Source of the DNA: Paludibacteraceae bacterium | Lineage (GTDB): Bacteria > Bacteroidota > Bacteroidia > Bacteroidales > Paludibacteraceae | Direction of reading: 5' to 3' | Assembly (NCBI GenBank): GCA_017527905.1 | Contig: JAFXPK010000035.1 | Coordinates: forward strand, 1-64,000 | DNA: 64,000 nt | In this document: one piece after another, positions 1 to 8,811 of the stretch | Layout of the letters: every line of letters begins with the position of its first letter | Position numbering within the stretch: the first letter of the stretch is position 1 | Notes under the pieces: model-generated | Database searches by the model: none | Seen by the model: only the letters and a program-made list of their open reading frames with translations | Told to the model about the DNA's origin: nothing | Position numbers and translations under genes: made by a program

Positions 1-558
1 GGTATCGTATCCACGATTGTAGGCGTAGTATCAGGTGCGATAGGCGGTATCGTATCCACGATTGTAGGCGTAGTGTCATGCACGACGGACGGTATGGTGT
101 CCACGATTGTAGGCGTAGTATCATGCACGATAGGCGGTATGGTGTCCACAATCGTAGGCGTAGTGTCAGGCACAATGGATGGTATCGTATCCACGATTGT
201 AGGCGTAGTATCAGGCACAATGGATGGTATCGTGTCCACAATTGTAGGCGTAGTATCAGGCACGATAGGCGGTATGGTGTCCACGATGGTAGGCGTGGTA
301 TCTGGTGCGATAGGTGGTATCGTATCCACAATCGTAGGCGTAGTGTCAGGCACAATGGATGGTATCGTATCCACGATTGTAGGTGTAGTGTCAGGTGCGA
401 TAGGCGGTATCGTATCCACGATTGTAGGCGTAGTGTCAGGCACGACGGACGGTATGGTGTCCACGATTGTAGGCGTGGTATCAGGTGCGATAGGCGGTAT
501 CGTATCCACGATTGTAGGCGTAGTATCAGACACGATAGGCGGTATGGTGTCTATCACG
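1..558 (-). repeat. 45-bp in-frame tandem repeat, about 12 copies
   Basis: The unit has an exact 45-bp period (for example GGTATCGTAT recurs at 1 and 46) and continues past the window edge. It is in frame with the minus-strand gene and encodes 15 residues, VDTIP(P/S)I(V/A)PDTTPTI. Units differ at a few positions only (PPIA, PPIV, PSIV, PSVV), and these variants alternate, which suggests recent duplication or unequal crossing-over. There are no unique spacers, so it is not a CRISPR array. Confidence 0.95.
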
Positions 559-1868
559 TGGACAAGCGTGGTGCATTGGTCCACCACCTGCTCGGATTCG
601 TCCTTCAATGCAAAATCGAACGTGTACGTCCCTGGAGCGAAGGAGTCTGGCTGGAAGGTGCTGGTCAGGTGAAAACGGTTGCAGGGGTTGTCGAACTGGG
701 GCGTTGGCAGTTCTACCCAAACACTATTTCTCCCCTCTGCGAGGTAGAGCATTGTATCGCCTAAGCATCCCCGCAAATGGGACGTTGTGGGCTCTCGTAA
801 GGTTGCCTGCACCGTGTGGAGTCCTAAACTGCATCCTAGTGTGTCTATGCAACCGTGCTCCATCGGGTAGATGGCTACAAGGTGTTGCGTCATGGGAGCG
901 TTTGCTGTGCAAAGGCTTTTCTCGGTGGAGAACTCCAGCAGACTGAGTCCGTCGGATAGGGAATCGGGCATGCTGCAGATTGTCGTAGGGTAGGCGGGAC
1001 ATCCCGCTGTGGAATCCTCTTGCCAAAGCACGGCGAATCGTGTGGTGTCGGGTAGAATGCTCTTCCAGGTGACGCACTCCTTGCAGGGGGTGGAGGAGAC
1101 CTCCACGTCGAAAACGTAGGGGATCAGTTTGATCGCAGGCTTGAAATCTTCCTCGGTGAAGGAGGGTACGGAAAAGCTTGTGCGTTCCACTACCCATTTG
1201 TCCTCCAGGTAGTTGTAGACTCCCTCGAACTTCATCAGGCACTCCTTGCCGGGCGAAGGGTATATATCGTCCTCCTCATCGAGTAGGGTGCCGTCCGTTA
1301 GGCGGTATTGGTAGGCGGCCGCATCTCCTACCGCATCCCCGTAGAAGACGCAGTCCAGGGGAACGTTCTCCTCCGTCAAATCCTCCGCCTTGCCCGCAAA
1401 GACTGCGATACCATCCGCCGAAGGACCTCCGTTACCTACCATGCCTATCCTCCATTGCTGCTTCAACCCTATGCCTCCTGCTCCGTCTTGGGCGGTGCAA
1501 TCGATTGCGAACCAGTTTTTTAAGTGTATGTCTTCGCTGTTTGGTCCGTTCAGTTTCGGGGTGGGGCCGCCTATGTAGAACGTCTCGCCCATCTCCACTA
1601 CCCCCGAATCAAGTTGTATGGCGTAGGTCAGTGTGCTTCCCGTTAGCCAGCCGCTCGGGTGGAGGATTGTGCCGTTGTTGCAGATGATCACCGTGTAGGG
1701 CGTCTCCGAGAAATCAATGCGTTCGGAGGTCATGAATTGCACGTACTCGTAGACGTTGTCGTAGCTGGCCGGGTCTGCCATTATGCCGCTGATAAGCACG
1801 CTTCCGTGGATGTTGCCGATTGAACAACAAGCGATTAGCATTGCAGATAGAATAGTTTTTAAATGCAT
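1..1868 (-). CDS. secreted repeat protein, lamin-tail-like N-terminus (3' end outside window)
   Basis: The frame is open from the ATG at 1868 to position 1 (622 codons) with no stop, so the gene continues beyond the window. It starts with a signal peptide (MHLKTILSAMLIACCSIG). The next 200 or so residues (VLISGIMADP...YEYVQFM) look like a lamin-tail domain, as found at the start of many secreted Bacteroidetes proteins; this is a by-eye match. A cysteine-containing middle region (CKEC, CSMPDS, CIDTLGC) follows. From about position 558 downward the protein becomes a Pro/Thr/Asp stalk of 15-residue units of the type VDTIPPIVPDTTPTI. The gene is probably surface-exposed or secreted; its catalytic or binding domain, if any, lies outside the window. 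Function is unknown. Upstream sequence is AT-rich with no Shine-Dalgarno. The complementary-strand ORFs over the repeats are artefacts. Confidence 0.8.
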   Translation of the reverse strand, partial: MHLKTILSAMLIACCSIGNIHGSVLISGIMADPASYDNVYEYVQFMTSERIDFSETPYTVIICNNGTILHPSGWLTGSTLTYAIQLDSGVVEMGETFYIGGPTPKLNGPNSEDIHLKNWFAIDCTAQDGAGGIGLKQQWRIGMVGNGGPSADGIAVFAGKAEDLTEENVPLDCVFYGDAVGDAAAYQYRLTDGTLLDEEDDIYPSPGKECLMKFEGVYNYLEDKWVVERTSFSVPSFTEEDFKPAIKLIPYVFDVEVSSTPCKECVTWKSILPDTTRFAVLWQEDSTAGCPAYPTTICSMPDSLSDGLSLLEFSTEKSLCTANAPMTQHLVAIYPMEHGCIDTLGCSLGLHTVQATLREPTTSHLRGCLGDTMLYLAEGRNSVWVELPTPQFDNPCNRFHLTSTFQPDSFAPGTYTFDFALKDESEQVVDQCTTLVHVIDTIPPIVSDTTPTIVDTIPPIAPDTTPTIVDTIPSVVPDTTPTIVDTIPPIAPDTTPTIVDTIPSIVPDTTPTIVDTIPPIAPDTTPTIVDTIPPIVPDTTPTIVDTIPSIVPDTTPTIVDTIPSIVPDTTPTIVDTIPPIVHDTTPTIVDTIPSVVHDTTPTIVDTIPPIAPDTTPTIVDTI

Positions 1869-2063
1869 ATTTTTAATTATTACAAACAATAACAGTTTCA
1901 AACCTATAGGTGCTCTGATTGCAAACCTAACAAGTATTTTCAACCACACGCCTTGTGTGATTATCATCCGCAAATGTATAAAATAAATTTATACAATGTA
2001 CAATATACGCAATAAAAATTTTGAAAAATATTACCGGCTAATTCATAAATTCATAATTCAAAA

Positions 2064-3275
2064 TTATTTCGCCGTTGTAATGATTCCCTCGTCGGATATC
2101 TGTGGCAGATTGTCGTGCATATCCTCCTTCGTCAGGGCTTGAATCACCTTCAGCACACGGTTGTCTGGATCGATGTGTGGACCCTTGTTCGGTGGTTTGA
2201 TTTGGTAAGTGGAGATGATTTCCGCGCTGATGAAGTTGCCCGTCTGTTGCTCCATCTTCACCCTGAAGATAGGGGCTAGACCGTTTACTCCCTTGATGTT
2301 CACGTTGCTGTAGGTGGCGAAGTTGCCCATGCTATAGGCGATGAACTTGTTCTTATAGATCTCCACGGCGCGGGTCACGTGAGGACCATGTCCCAGCACG
2401 ATGTCCGCTCCTGCATCGATGGCTCTGTGTGCGAATTCATAGACATTCCCTCTGTTCTGCCCGAGGAAGTTCTCGTAGTTTCTCGGAACGTGTTGGTATT
2501 TGCTGCCTTCAGCGCCTCCGTGGAAGGATACGATCACGATGTCGCAGGTCTGCCGTAGTTGCTTTACCAGCGAATCCAGTCCTTCGTAGTCGGTGATTTG
2601 CACGGTGCCCCGATTAGGTGCGAAGGCGCAGAACCCGTACTTGACACCGTTCTCGACGAACTCCGCGGTAGGTTTCTCCGTGAAGCCTGCCCAATTGATC
2701 TGCAGGCTGTCGAATAGTCTCTTGGCGTTCTCCTTGCCCTTTTCGCCGAAGTCTCCGCTATGGTTGTTCGCCACGCTCACCACGTTGAAGCCCGCCTCTT
2801 TGTAGTATTGCGCGAAACGGCAAGGCATACCGAACTTGAAGCAGGTCTTGGGGTCGTTGCAGTTCTTCGCACCCACCTCCGTGTCGGTGAATGTGCCTTC
2901 CACGTTGCAGAATACGATGTCGGAGTTTTGAAAGTAGGGTTTCACCTCGTCGAAGAACTTATCCTCCTCTTCTTTGGGTGGTAGGTAGGAGGTGTTTGGC
3001 AGAATACTGCCTATCATGACGTCCCCCACCGCTGTGATGGTGATCGTGTCGTGTTTGTCGGTCGGTTCGATGACCATGAGGGTGTCTGTCCCCTGCGCTA
3101 GCGAGTCGGCTCGTAGCGTGTCGATCGCCACCACGGCCTGATTCTCTTGTTTGTTGGTCAGTGTGTCGACTACGGTTTCGATTTTGGACTTATGTCTTCT
3201 TTTGGATCTTCTTCCGGCCTGGCTCTGTGCGCATACGAACAGGGCGAGCAATATGAATAAAAAGTATCTTTTCAT
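2064..3275 (-). CDS. CapA family (PGA_cap) metallophosphoesterase-like protein
   Basis: A 403-residue protein with a signal peptide (MKRYFLFILLALFVCAQSQAG), a low-complexity linker (about 22-75), and a CapA/PGA_cap domain. The domain shows the family signatures ITAVGDVMIGS, FCNVEGTFTD, VSVANNHSGDFG and IVLGHGPHV; these Asp, Asn and His positions are the expected metal ligands of the calcineurin-like fold. Family members are implicated in poly-gamma-glutamate or other capsule-polymer metabolism, but no other pgs/cap genes are nearby, so the substrate is unknown. The linker contains five D-(S/T)-(L/I) sequences (DTL, DTL, DSL, DTL, DTI), candidate O-glycosylation sites in Bacteroidetes. The gene stands alone, between the repeat protein and a nuclease-helicase. 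Confidence 0.85.
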   Translation of the reverse strand: MKRYFLFILLALFVCAQSQAGRRSKRRHKSKIETVVDTLTNKQENQAVVAIDTLRADSLAQGTDTLMVIEPTDKHDTITITAVGDVMIGSILPNTSYLPPKEEEDKFFDEVKPYFQNSDIVFCNVEGTFTDTEVGAKNCNDPKTCFKFGMPCRFAQYYKEAGFNVVSVANNHSGDFGEKGKENAKRLFDSLQINWAGFTEKPTAEFVENGVKYGFCAFAPNRGTVQITDYEGLDSLVKQLRQTCDIVIVSFHGGAEGSKYQHVPRNYENFLGQNRGNVYEFAHRAIDAGADIVLGHGPHVTRAVEIYKNKFIAYSMGNFATYSNVNIKGVNGLAPIFRVKMEQQTGNFISAEIISTYQIKPPNKGPHIDPDNRVLKVIQALTKEDMHDNLPQISDEGIITTAK

Positions 3276-3386
3276 TTAATCTATTGGAACGTAATAGGTT
3301 ATGTTTTGGTTATGCAAAGATAGCAATATGAATTTTGAATTAAGAATTTTGAATTAAGAATTATGGAACAGTTCGATGGATTCCCT

Positions 3387-3438
3387 AGTCCTGAAAGGAC
3401 GACACCCCTGCCTGGAGGATATCACCCCTTCGGGGTTT
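3387..3438. repeat. GC-rich palindromic intergenic element (copy A, inverted)
   Basis: The stretch contains small inverted repeats (AGTCCTGAAAGGACG, ACCCCTTCGGGG) around a CCCTGCCTGGAGG core. Read on the other strand it matches the elements at 59970-60009 and 60207-60290 (shared core close to CCCCCAGGCAGGGG). An AT-rich TTGAATTAAGAATT run lies beside it (3330-3365). REP/BIME-like behaviour is inferred from the multiple copies in both orientations. Confidence 0.6.
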
Positions 3439-3498
3439 GGATGTGTGATGCCCTGGAATATCGCTTGGCTCTTGTCGAATGATGAACCTCATACCCCA

Positions 3499-6400
3499 TC
3501 ATTCCCCCCGGCAATAATCTATCAACCTGCCGTATATCTCTGACATCCGTAACAATGGCTCATTGCCGACCACAAACAATTGCATCCTGGCCCGGGTGAT
3601 CGCCACGTTCAACTTGCGGTCCACCTCTTGCCCTTCCACCTCGACGGGTTCGCTCAAAACGCCCAATTGGTAGTATTGGCTGATGGTGGTGGAGAAGATG
3701 ATATAGTCTTTCTGCCCGCCTTGCAGCCGCTCCACCGTGTCGATCACAATCTGCTCCGCCCCCTCGACGCCTAGACTGCGCAACTGCTTGAGTATGACGG
3801 CTATCTGATTGCGGAATGGCACGATGATGCCTACGTGCTCGGAGAGTTTGAAACTTGGGTCGGATGCGTTCAGCTGGGCGATGGAACGCACCATCTGCGC
3901 CACGACCTCCGCCTCCTCCGCATTGATCTTGCTATTGTCCATCCGACTGGCTTTGCGCACGTCCACGAAGCCCATCCGCACGGTGCGCACGAACTCATGG
4001 ATGTTCTTTCCGCTTAGCTCCATGTTCTTCGGGAAACAGGCTAACTGACGGGTTTCCCCCTCGCTTGTGAATGGTAACTCAACTACTGTCTGGTGCCGGT
4101 TCTTACCCACCCGCAGGGCGTTGTGGTAGAACTCACGGCTGACGAACTCGCTGATGGTCGGGTGCATGCGCCATTGCGTGTCGAGCATGCCTGGCTTCAC
4201 TTCGCTGTGCGCCAGCATGTGACGGTGTAACCGCTCGAACAGGGAGTCCGCGCAATTCTCCAACCCGAATGCGCGCAGTGCGGGGTCTGTCACCTCCGCC
4301 TCGCTTCTGGGTTGTTGCACGACGGCGGGCAATTGTTTGTGGTCACCTATCATGACGAACTTGCGGATGGCGGCTTCCCCTTCTTTCGTCGTGGCGCATA
4401 GTAGCCCTAGCAGTTGTGGCTCTAATATCTGCGAAGCCTCGTCCACAATGGCCACGTCGAAGTGGAAGAGGTCAAACAGCGCTGTCTTGCTGTCCATGGA
4501 GGCTACCGTCGCCACATAAATGCGGGGCTGGAATAGCCTGCTTTTCACCGCCGAGCGGTTGGTGCATCCCTCTATCTGGTACTTGAGCAGGTGCTGGCGG
4601 AAGGCGGGGTCGCAGTTGAGTTCACTGCCTATGCGGATATAGTCCAATTCGGGGTCGTAGCGGTGCAACATCCTGCAAATCTCGTCCACCGCCCTGTTGG
4701 TGTAAGCCATGAGCAGGATGCGGTGCTCGGGGTTCGCCAGGAAGTTGTCCACCATGGTGCGCATCGCCAGGTTGGTCTTGCCTGTCCCCGGAGGTCCTAC
4801 CAAGAGGTAGAAGTCCTCGGCGCATAGGGCGTCCTCCACGATGTCGTTCACCTGCTCGCTCTCCGCCGAAGGACGTGGAACGGGTTGTTTCGGGGAGAAC
4901 CGGAAGTCCCTTCTCCCTAACAGGAGGTCCCGCCGCTCTTTCGGAGCCACGAGGAACGCCCGCAACGAGCGTGTCATGGCATTGAAGGAGGAGGTCATCA
5001 TATCATGCTCCATCGCGTAATGGCTGCTCAGGTTGAAGACGGCGCGGTTGCGCTGCTTGTAGGTGAGGCGTACCACCACGTTGTCCGCGTCGAACGATTC
5101 GATCGAGCAACGGAAGAGTTGTTTGTTGGTCACATTGTCCTGCGCGTTGTTGCGCTCGTAGACCATCACCAGGTCGCCCACCCTGAAATTGGCTAGGTTC
5201 TCATCGTCCTGCACCCAGTGGAACCGGATGTTGCGTATCGCCTCCGAATGGTCGGAAACGTCTAGCCCGTCCGTCACGTTGAATTGGTCGATGGTCAGGT
5301 CCATGATGATGTTGCCGCTGCGGAGTTTCTCCTCCGCGGGCAGGTTCCATGCGTCGGAGTATCCTCCGTTTCTGTCGGTGGAGGAACAACCGATCTTCGC
5401 CAGGAACATTTCCCTCTCCACGAAGGTGAAGAAGGTGTGGAAGTAGGCGAGCTCCAGTGCGTCTGCCGTGTGCAGGGGCTTCAGCGTGTCGGAGAGCGAT
5501 GGCTCGATGTAGACCGACCACAGTTTGCCGCACAGGTTGTTCCGGTTCAATAGCTCGGGGGTGAGGGTGGTGTAGAGGTCGCGCGAGCCTCCCCTGAGCA
5601 GGTTCCATTCGCTCGCCACGATGTCGTTGCGGAGCTGCAACGCTTCCCTCACCATCCTGCGGGAGGCGCGGCAATCCTTCATCCTCGGGTAGCGGGAGTA
5701 GAGCAGGAAACTGCTCACCTCGGCGTAGTCAAGTCCTAGGTTGTAGTGGAGGAACTCATAGTAGAGCGTCAGCTGTAACAGATGCTCGTCGCGCACTTCG
5801 GGCTCCGTCTTGTTCCATTCGTCCGCCTTGCCGGACTTCAGCTCCACGATTTTATGGTAATCCGCCGACAGCAAGTCCATACGCCCTTGCATGCCTAGCG
5901 CCTCGCAGATGAACGAGGGCTCCAACACCACGCCCTCCCGCAGGTGGATGCCCACCTCGTCGAAGCTCTTGTCCACCGTACGCTGGATATTGTTGAATTG
6001 TACTTTCGTCGTTTGGAAGAATTCCGCGTTGATCTCCTCCATCGTGCAGAAGGGGATCGGGTCCATGTTGAAGGCTTTCTTCATGGAGTCCTCGTAGGTG
6101 GCCGGCTCCTCCTTCGTCTGGTTCACGCAGTCGTCGAGGAATTGGTTCGCCACGTTACCGATTGTGATGGCGGCCGACTGGGAAGGAGGCTCCACCTTGT
6201 GAAGCAGGTGGTTCATCGCATGGCTCCCATAGGGGCGGATGCAGCCCGTGATGGCGGTGATGTCCACGAGGAAGTCAGGCTCGAACACGACCAGCTCGGG
6301 CACGAACAACGGGGTGCCATCCTCGCGGCTCTCCACGGAGACGTCCAATAGGTTGACCTGCGCTCCTTCGAAAAGGGATGCGTTCAGCTCGGCGAAGGTG

Positions 6401-6996
6401 TCGCTCAGGTGTCGGGTGGCTTGTGCCATCGGTTCGTCGTTGTTCATCTGCGTGTAGGCGGCGACGCATTCCCCGTCGAACGACTCGTCCCCTACGTTCT
6501 CCACCTCCCCGTACAGCAGATTGTCCGTCCAGCGGCTGACCGTCATGCGGAGCCTTGCGTACTTGACCATGTGGCGGGTGTCGGGAATGAACTCCAGGTT
6601 ACGCCACGACTCGGGCAGGGCCTCTGACAGCCCAATCGGTATCGGGACACGGAAGAAGAACGACAGGGCCTCCGCCATCGCCTTCACATCGAAGAGGTAA
6701 TCTTCTTCCGAGGGAGAAAACTGGTTGTGTAGCGTGTTGCTGATGTGCCGGCGAAGCACCTGCAACGATTTTCTTTGCGGATAATTGCGCTCCTTGCATA
6801 TCGCATCGATGTAGGAGGCTTGGTTGGAATATACCACATGCAGGTGGCTGCTCAGCTCGGATACCGTGCGTTGGAGCATCCTGCCTAGGCGCACGTAACG
6901 TGCCCTCATGGGGAGATTTCCCTGAAGGTCCTTCAATAATGATACTAAGTCATCCTGCGCCTGATTTTGCTCTAAAGACAAGTTCTGTTTTTTCAT
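3499..6996 (-). CDS. Dna2-like PD-(D/E)XK nuclease fused to SF1 helicase
   Basis: A 1165-residue two-part enzyme. Residues about 340-450 hold a PD-(D/E)XK nuclease signature: GRMDLL (371-376) and VELKSGK (384-390), then a Gln-Leu helix (HLLQLTLYYEFL), as in Cas4/RecB/Dna2 nucleases. The C-terminal half is a Superfamily I helicase of the Upf1/Dna2 type: Walker A GPPGTGKT (about 734), VDEASQ (851), GDHKQLPA (884), QWRMHP (940), DTVERLQGGQKD (1086) and LNVAITRAR (1129). It probably processes DNA ends or flaps, or acts in replication repair. The CxxC pairs typical of Fe-S-containing Cas4/Dna2 nucleases are not visible. No partner defence genes adjoin it, so a housekeeping repair role is more likely than defence. 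Confidence 0.85.
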   Translation of the reverse strand: MKKQNLSLEQNQAQDDLVSLLKDLQGNLPMRARYVRLGRMLQRTVSELSSHLHVVYSNQASYIDAICKERNYPQRKSLQVLRRHISNTLHNQFSPSEEDYLFDVKAMAEALSFFFRVPIPIGLSEALPESWRNLEFIPDTRHMVKYARLRMTVSRWTDNLLYGEVENVGDESFDGECVAAYTQMNNDEPMAQATRHLSDTFAELNASLFEGAQVNLLDVSVESREDGTPLFVPELVVFEPDFLVDITAITGCIRPYGSHAMNHLLHKVEPPSQSAAITIGNVANQFLDDCVNQTKEEPATYEDSMKKAFNMDPIPFCTMEEINAEFFQTTKVQFNNIQRTVDKSFDEVGIHLREGVVLEPSFICEALGMQGRMDLLSADYHKIVELKSGKADEWNKTEPEVRDEHLLQLTLYYEFLHYNLGLDYAEVSSFLLYSRYPRMKDCRASRRMVREALQLRNDIVASEWNLLRGGSRDLYTTLTPELLNRNNLCGKLWSVYIEPSLSDTLKPLHTADALELAYFHTFFTFVEREMFLAKIGCSSTDRNGGYSDAWNLPAEEKLRSGNIIMDLTIDQFNVTDGLDVSDHSEAIRNIRFHWVQDDENLANFRVGDLVMVYERNNAQDNVTNKQLFRCSIESFDADNVVVRLTYKQRNRAVFNLSSHYAMEHDMMTSSFNAMTRSLRAFLVAPKERRDLLLGRRDFRFSPKQPVPRPSAESEQVNDIVEDALCAEDFYLLVGPPGTGKTNLAMRTMVDNFLANPEHRILLMAYTNRAVDEICRMLHRYDPELDYIRIGSELNCDPAFRQHLLKYQIEGCTNRSAVKSRLFQPRIYVATVASMDSKTALFDLFHFDVAIVDEASQILEPQLLGLLCATTKEGEAAIRKFVMIGDHKQLPAVVQQPRSEAEVTDPALRAFGLENCADSLFERLHRHMLAHSEVKPGMLDTQWRMHPTISEFVSREFYHNALRVGKNRHQTVVELPFTSEGETRQLACFPKNMELSGKNIHEFVRTVRMGFVDVRKASRMDNSKINAEEAEVVAQMVRSIAQLNASDPSFKLSEHVGIIVPFRNQIAVILKQLRSLGVEGAEQIVIDTVERLQGGQKDYIIFSTTISQYYQLGVLSEPVEVEGQEVDRKLNVAITRARMQLFVVGNEPLLRMSEIYGRLIDYCRGE

Positions 6997-7107
6997 AACG
7001 CAAAGGTGCGTAAAAAAATATATTTATCCAAATGGACTTTTCCTCTCTGAACGTCAGACACATAAATGTGGCTCGGAAACATATGTTAATAAAATTGTTT
7101 TATAGCA

Positions 7108-7139
7108 TTTGCCGCATAGTGAAATAGTTGCTAATTTCG
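7108..7139 (+). promoter_or_regulatory. candidate Bacteroidetes promoter
   Basis: TTTG at 7108-7111 and TAATTTCG at 7132-7139 are separated by 20 nt, close to the Bacteroidetes sigma-ABfr consensus (TTTG, 19-21 nt, TAnnTTTG). The predicted start site would give a leader of about 30 nt before the ATG at 7174. The -7 box has one mismatch. Confidence 0.4.
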
Positions 7140-7173
7140 ATTCAGATTTAATAACAAACATAATTTTTATTGC

Positions 7174-7929
7174 ATGAAGAAAGTTTTATTCTCAGTATTG
7201 AGCCTATTTATGGTTAGTGTGTCGTCGTTTGCACAGGATGCCAACGCAGGAGATTTCAACATTGGTATTATTGTCGGCGGAGGTTTGGCTAAAATCAATG
7301 CGGATGACCCTACCTCTCCGGGAGTCACGAATGAGCGGAAGCCTATCGCCAATATCCAAGGTGGTCTTGTCCTCGATTATACGTTTGTGAACAACTTCTT
7401 TGCGGAGGCTGGTTTTACATTCCAAAGGAAGGGCGGGAAGCAAGTGGTTGAGACAAAGAGTTATAAATCAACCGTTACCACCAATTTGTATTATATGGAA
7501 CTCCCTTTGACGCTTAATTTCCGCATCCCTGTTGGAGATTTGGGACTGATTCCTCAGGTCGGCGCATATGTTGCCTACGGTGTGGGCGGCAAGACAAAGT
7601 ACTCGACAGAGTATAGCCTTGACGAGGCGGTGAATACGTTGGGTGATCTTGTCAGCGACCTTACGGATGATCCGTCTGTGAAGATTTACACGGATGCCGT
7701 TAGCTTGAGTAAGAAAACGGAGGAAAAGGAGGAGGACTCCTTCGGCGACAATGCGGCGGACAAACTGGATTACGGATTGCGTTTTGGCCTTGGCTTGGCT
7801 TTCACGGAGAAGGTGAAATTGTCTTTCGGCTATGACCTCGGTCTTGTGGATGTTGTCAGAGGTGACAACAGCAAGCTCAAGAACAGGAATGGTGTCCTTT
7901 TCGGAACCTTGACATTCTATATTAAATAG
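7174..7929 (+). CDS. outer-membrane beta-barrel protein (PorT/OMP_b-brl type)
   Basis: A 251-residue protein with a signal peptide (MKKVLFSVLSLFMVSVSSFAQ) followed by alternating hydrophobic/polar strands (FNIGIIVGGGLAKI, NLYYMELPLTLNFRIPV, LRFGLGLAFTEKVKLSFGYDLGL) and a final aromatic strand (GTLTFYIK). This is the usual pattern of the small eight- to ten-strand outer-membrane barrels of Bacteroidetes. The central acidic loop (EEKEEDSFGD) would be extracellular or periplasmic. No enzymatic motif is seen. The gene is monocistronic, with a promoter candidate upstream and a strong hairpin terminator downstream. The precise function is unknown. Confidence 0.75.
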   Translation: MKKVLFSVLSLFMVSVSSFAQDANAGDFNIGIIVGGGLAKINADDPTSPGVTNERKPIANIQGGLVLDYTFVNNFFAEAGFTFQRKGGKQVVETKSYKSTVTTNLYYMELPLTLNFRIPVGDLGLIPQVGAYVAYGVGGKTKYSTEYSLDEAVNTLGDLVSDLTDDPSVKIYTDAVSLSKKTEEKEEDSFGDNAADKLDYGLRFGLGLAFTEKVKLSFGYDLGLVDVVRGDNSKLKNRNGVLFGTLTFYIK

Positions 7930-7964
7930 TTAAAGGGAACTTTTAACAAGGTTTATCTAAACAA

Positions 7965-8000
7965 CACGGCGGAGGGTGTTTAGCCTTCCGCCGTGATTTT
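7965..8000 (+). terminator. intrinsic terminator after the beta-barrel gene
   Basis: CACGGCGGA (7965-7973) pairs perfectly with TCCGCCGTG (7987-7995), followed by ATTTTTTT. It sits between the 3' end of the plus-strand beta-barrel gene and the converging 3' end of trpA. Confidence 0.85.
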
Positions 8001-8033
8001 TTTATGTTCCCGCTAAAAGTTTACGAATAGCGG

Positions 8034-8804
8034 TTAACGTATTGATTTCACGAACTTCCCGACCGCCTCTTCGCTGACTCCGTTCTCCTTCAGGTGTTTG
8101 ATGAAGGCGGTACCGATGATGGCTCCGTCGGCATGGCTGCAAGCGTGGGTGTAGCTGGCATGGTCCTTGATGCCGAACCCGATGACGGTCTTGTTGCGCA
8201 GGTGCAGGTTGCGGATGCGCTCGAAGTATTGGGTGCGGTAGTCTTCCGACGTCTTGATGTTACCGGTGATTCCTGCGGATGCGACCGTGTAGATGAATCC
8301 TTCGGCATGCGCGTCGATGTGCTTGATGCGCTCGTCTGGTGTCTGCGGTGCGATGAGCGGGATGAAGTGCAGGCTGTTCTCGTCGAAGAGCGCCTTGTAC
8401 GACTTCACGTAGGTGTCGAACGGTAGGTCGGGGATGATGAGGCCGTCCACGCCTACACTGTGCGCATCGGCGGCGAACTTCTCTATGCCGTAGTGCATCA
8501 CTGGGTTGATGTAGCCCATCAGCAATACGGGCATGGTGATCTCCTTGCGCATCTCTTTTATCTGGGTGAACAACTCCTTGATGCTCATGCCGTTGTCGAT
8601 CGCCGCGTTGCCTGCATCCTGAATCACGGGACCGTCTGCCAACGGGTCGCTGAAGGGCATGCCGACCTCCACGAAATCGACTCCCGCCTTCTCTAGCCCG
8701 CGCAAGATGGTCATGAGGTCATTGCGCTGTGGATACCCAGCCATCACATAGATCGATAGCAAGTCCTTCTTGCTCTCTAATATATTGTCTAACCTATTTT
8801 TCAT
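8034..8804 (-). CDS. trpA: tryptophan synthase alpha subunit
   Basis: This 256-residue TIM-barrel enzyme cleaves indole-3-glycerol phosphate to indole and glyceraldehyde-3-phosphate, and passes indole to TrpB through the alpha-beta tunnel. The family hallmarks are present: FVEVGMPFSDPLADGPVIQ near residue 45, containing the catalytic Glu and Asp; MGYINPVM; and the phosphate-binding GFGI. The length is normal. It is the last gene of the trp operon; 7 nt separate it from the stop of trpB, consistent with translational coupling and 1:1 production of the two subunits. Confidence 0.97.
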   Translation of the reverse strand: MKNRLDNILESKKDLLSIYVMAGYPQRNDLMTILRGLEKAGVDFVEVGMPFSDPLADGPVIQDAGNAAIDNGMSIKELFTQIKEMRKEITMPVLLMGYINPVMHYGIEKFAADAHSVGVDGLIIPDLPFDTYVKSYKALFDENSLHFIPLIAPQTPDERIKHIDAHAEGFIYTVASAGITGNIKTSEDYRTQYFERIRNLHLRNKTVIGFGIKDHASYTHACSHADGAIIGTAFIKHLKENGVSEEAVGKFVKSIR

Positions 8805-8811
8805 GGGTCTC

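Noticed and set aside
1..558. CRISPR-like array
   Set aside because: The copies are contiguous with no unique spacers and are in frame with a protein.
73..764. Plus-strand ORFs of 199 and 228 codons over the repeats
   Set aside because: They are reverse reads of the 45-bp in-frame repeat of the minus-strand gene and have no signal or domain.
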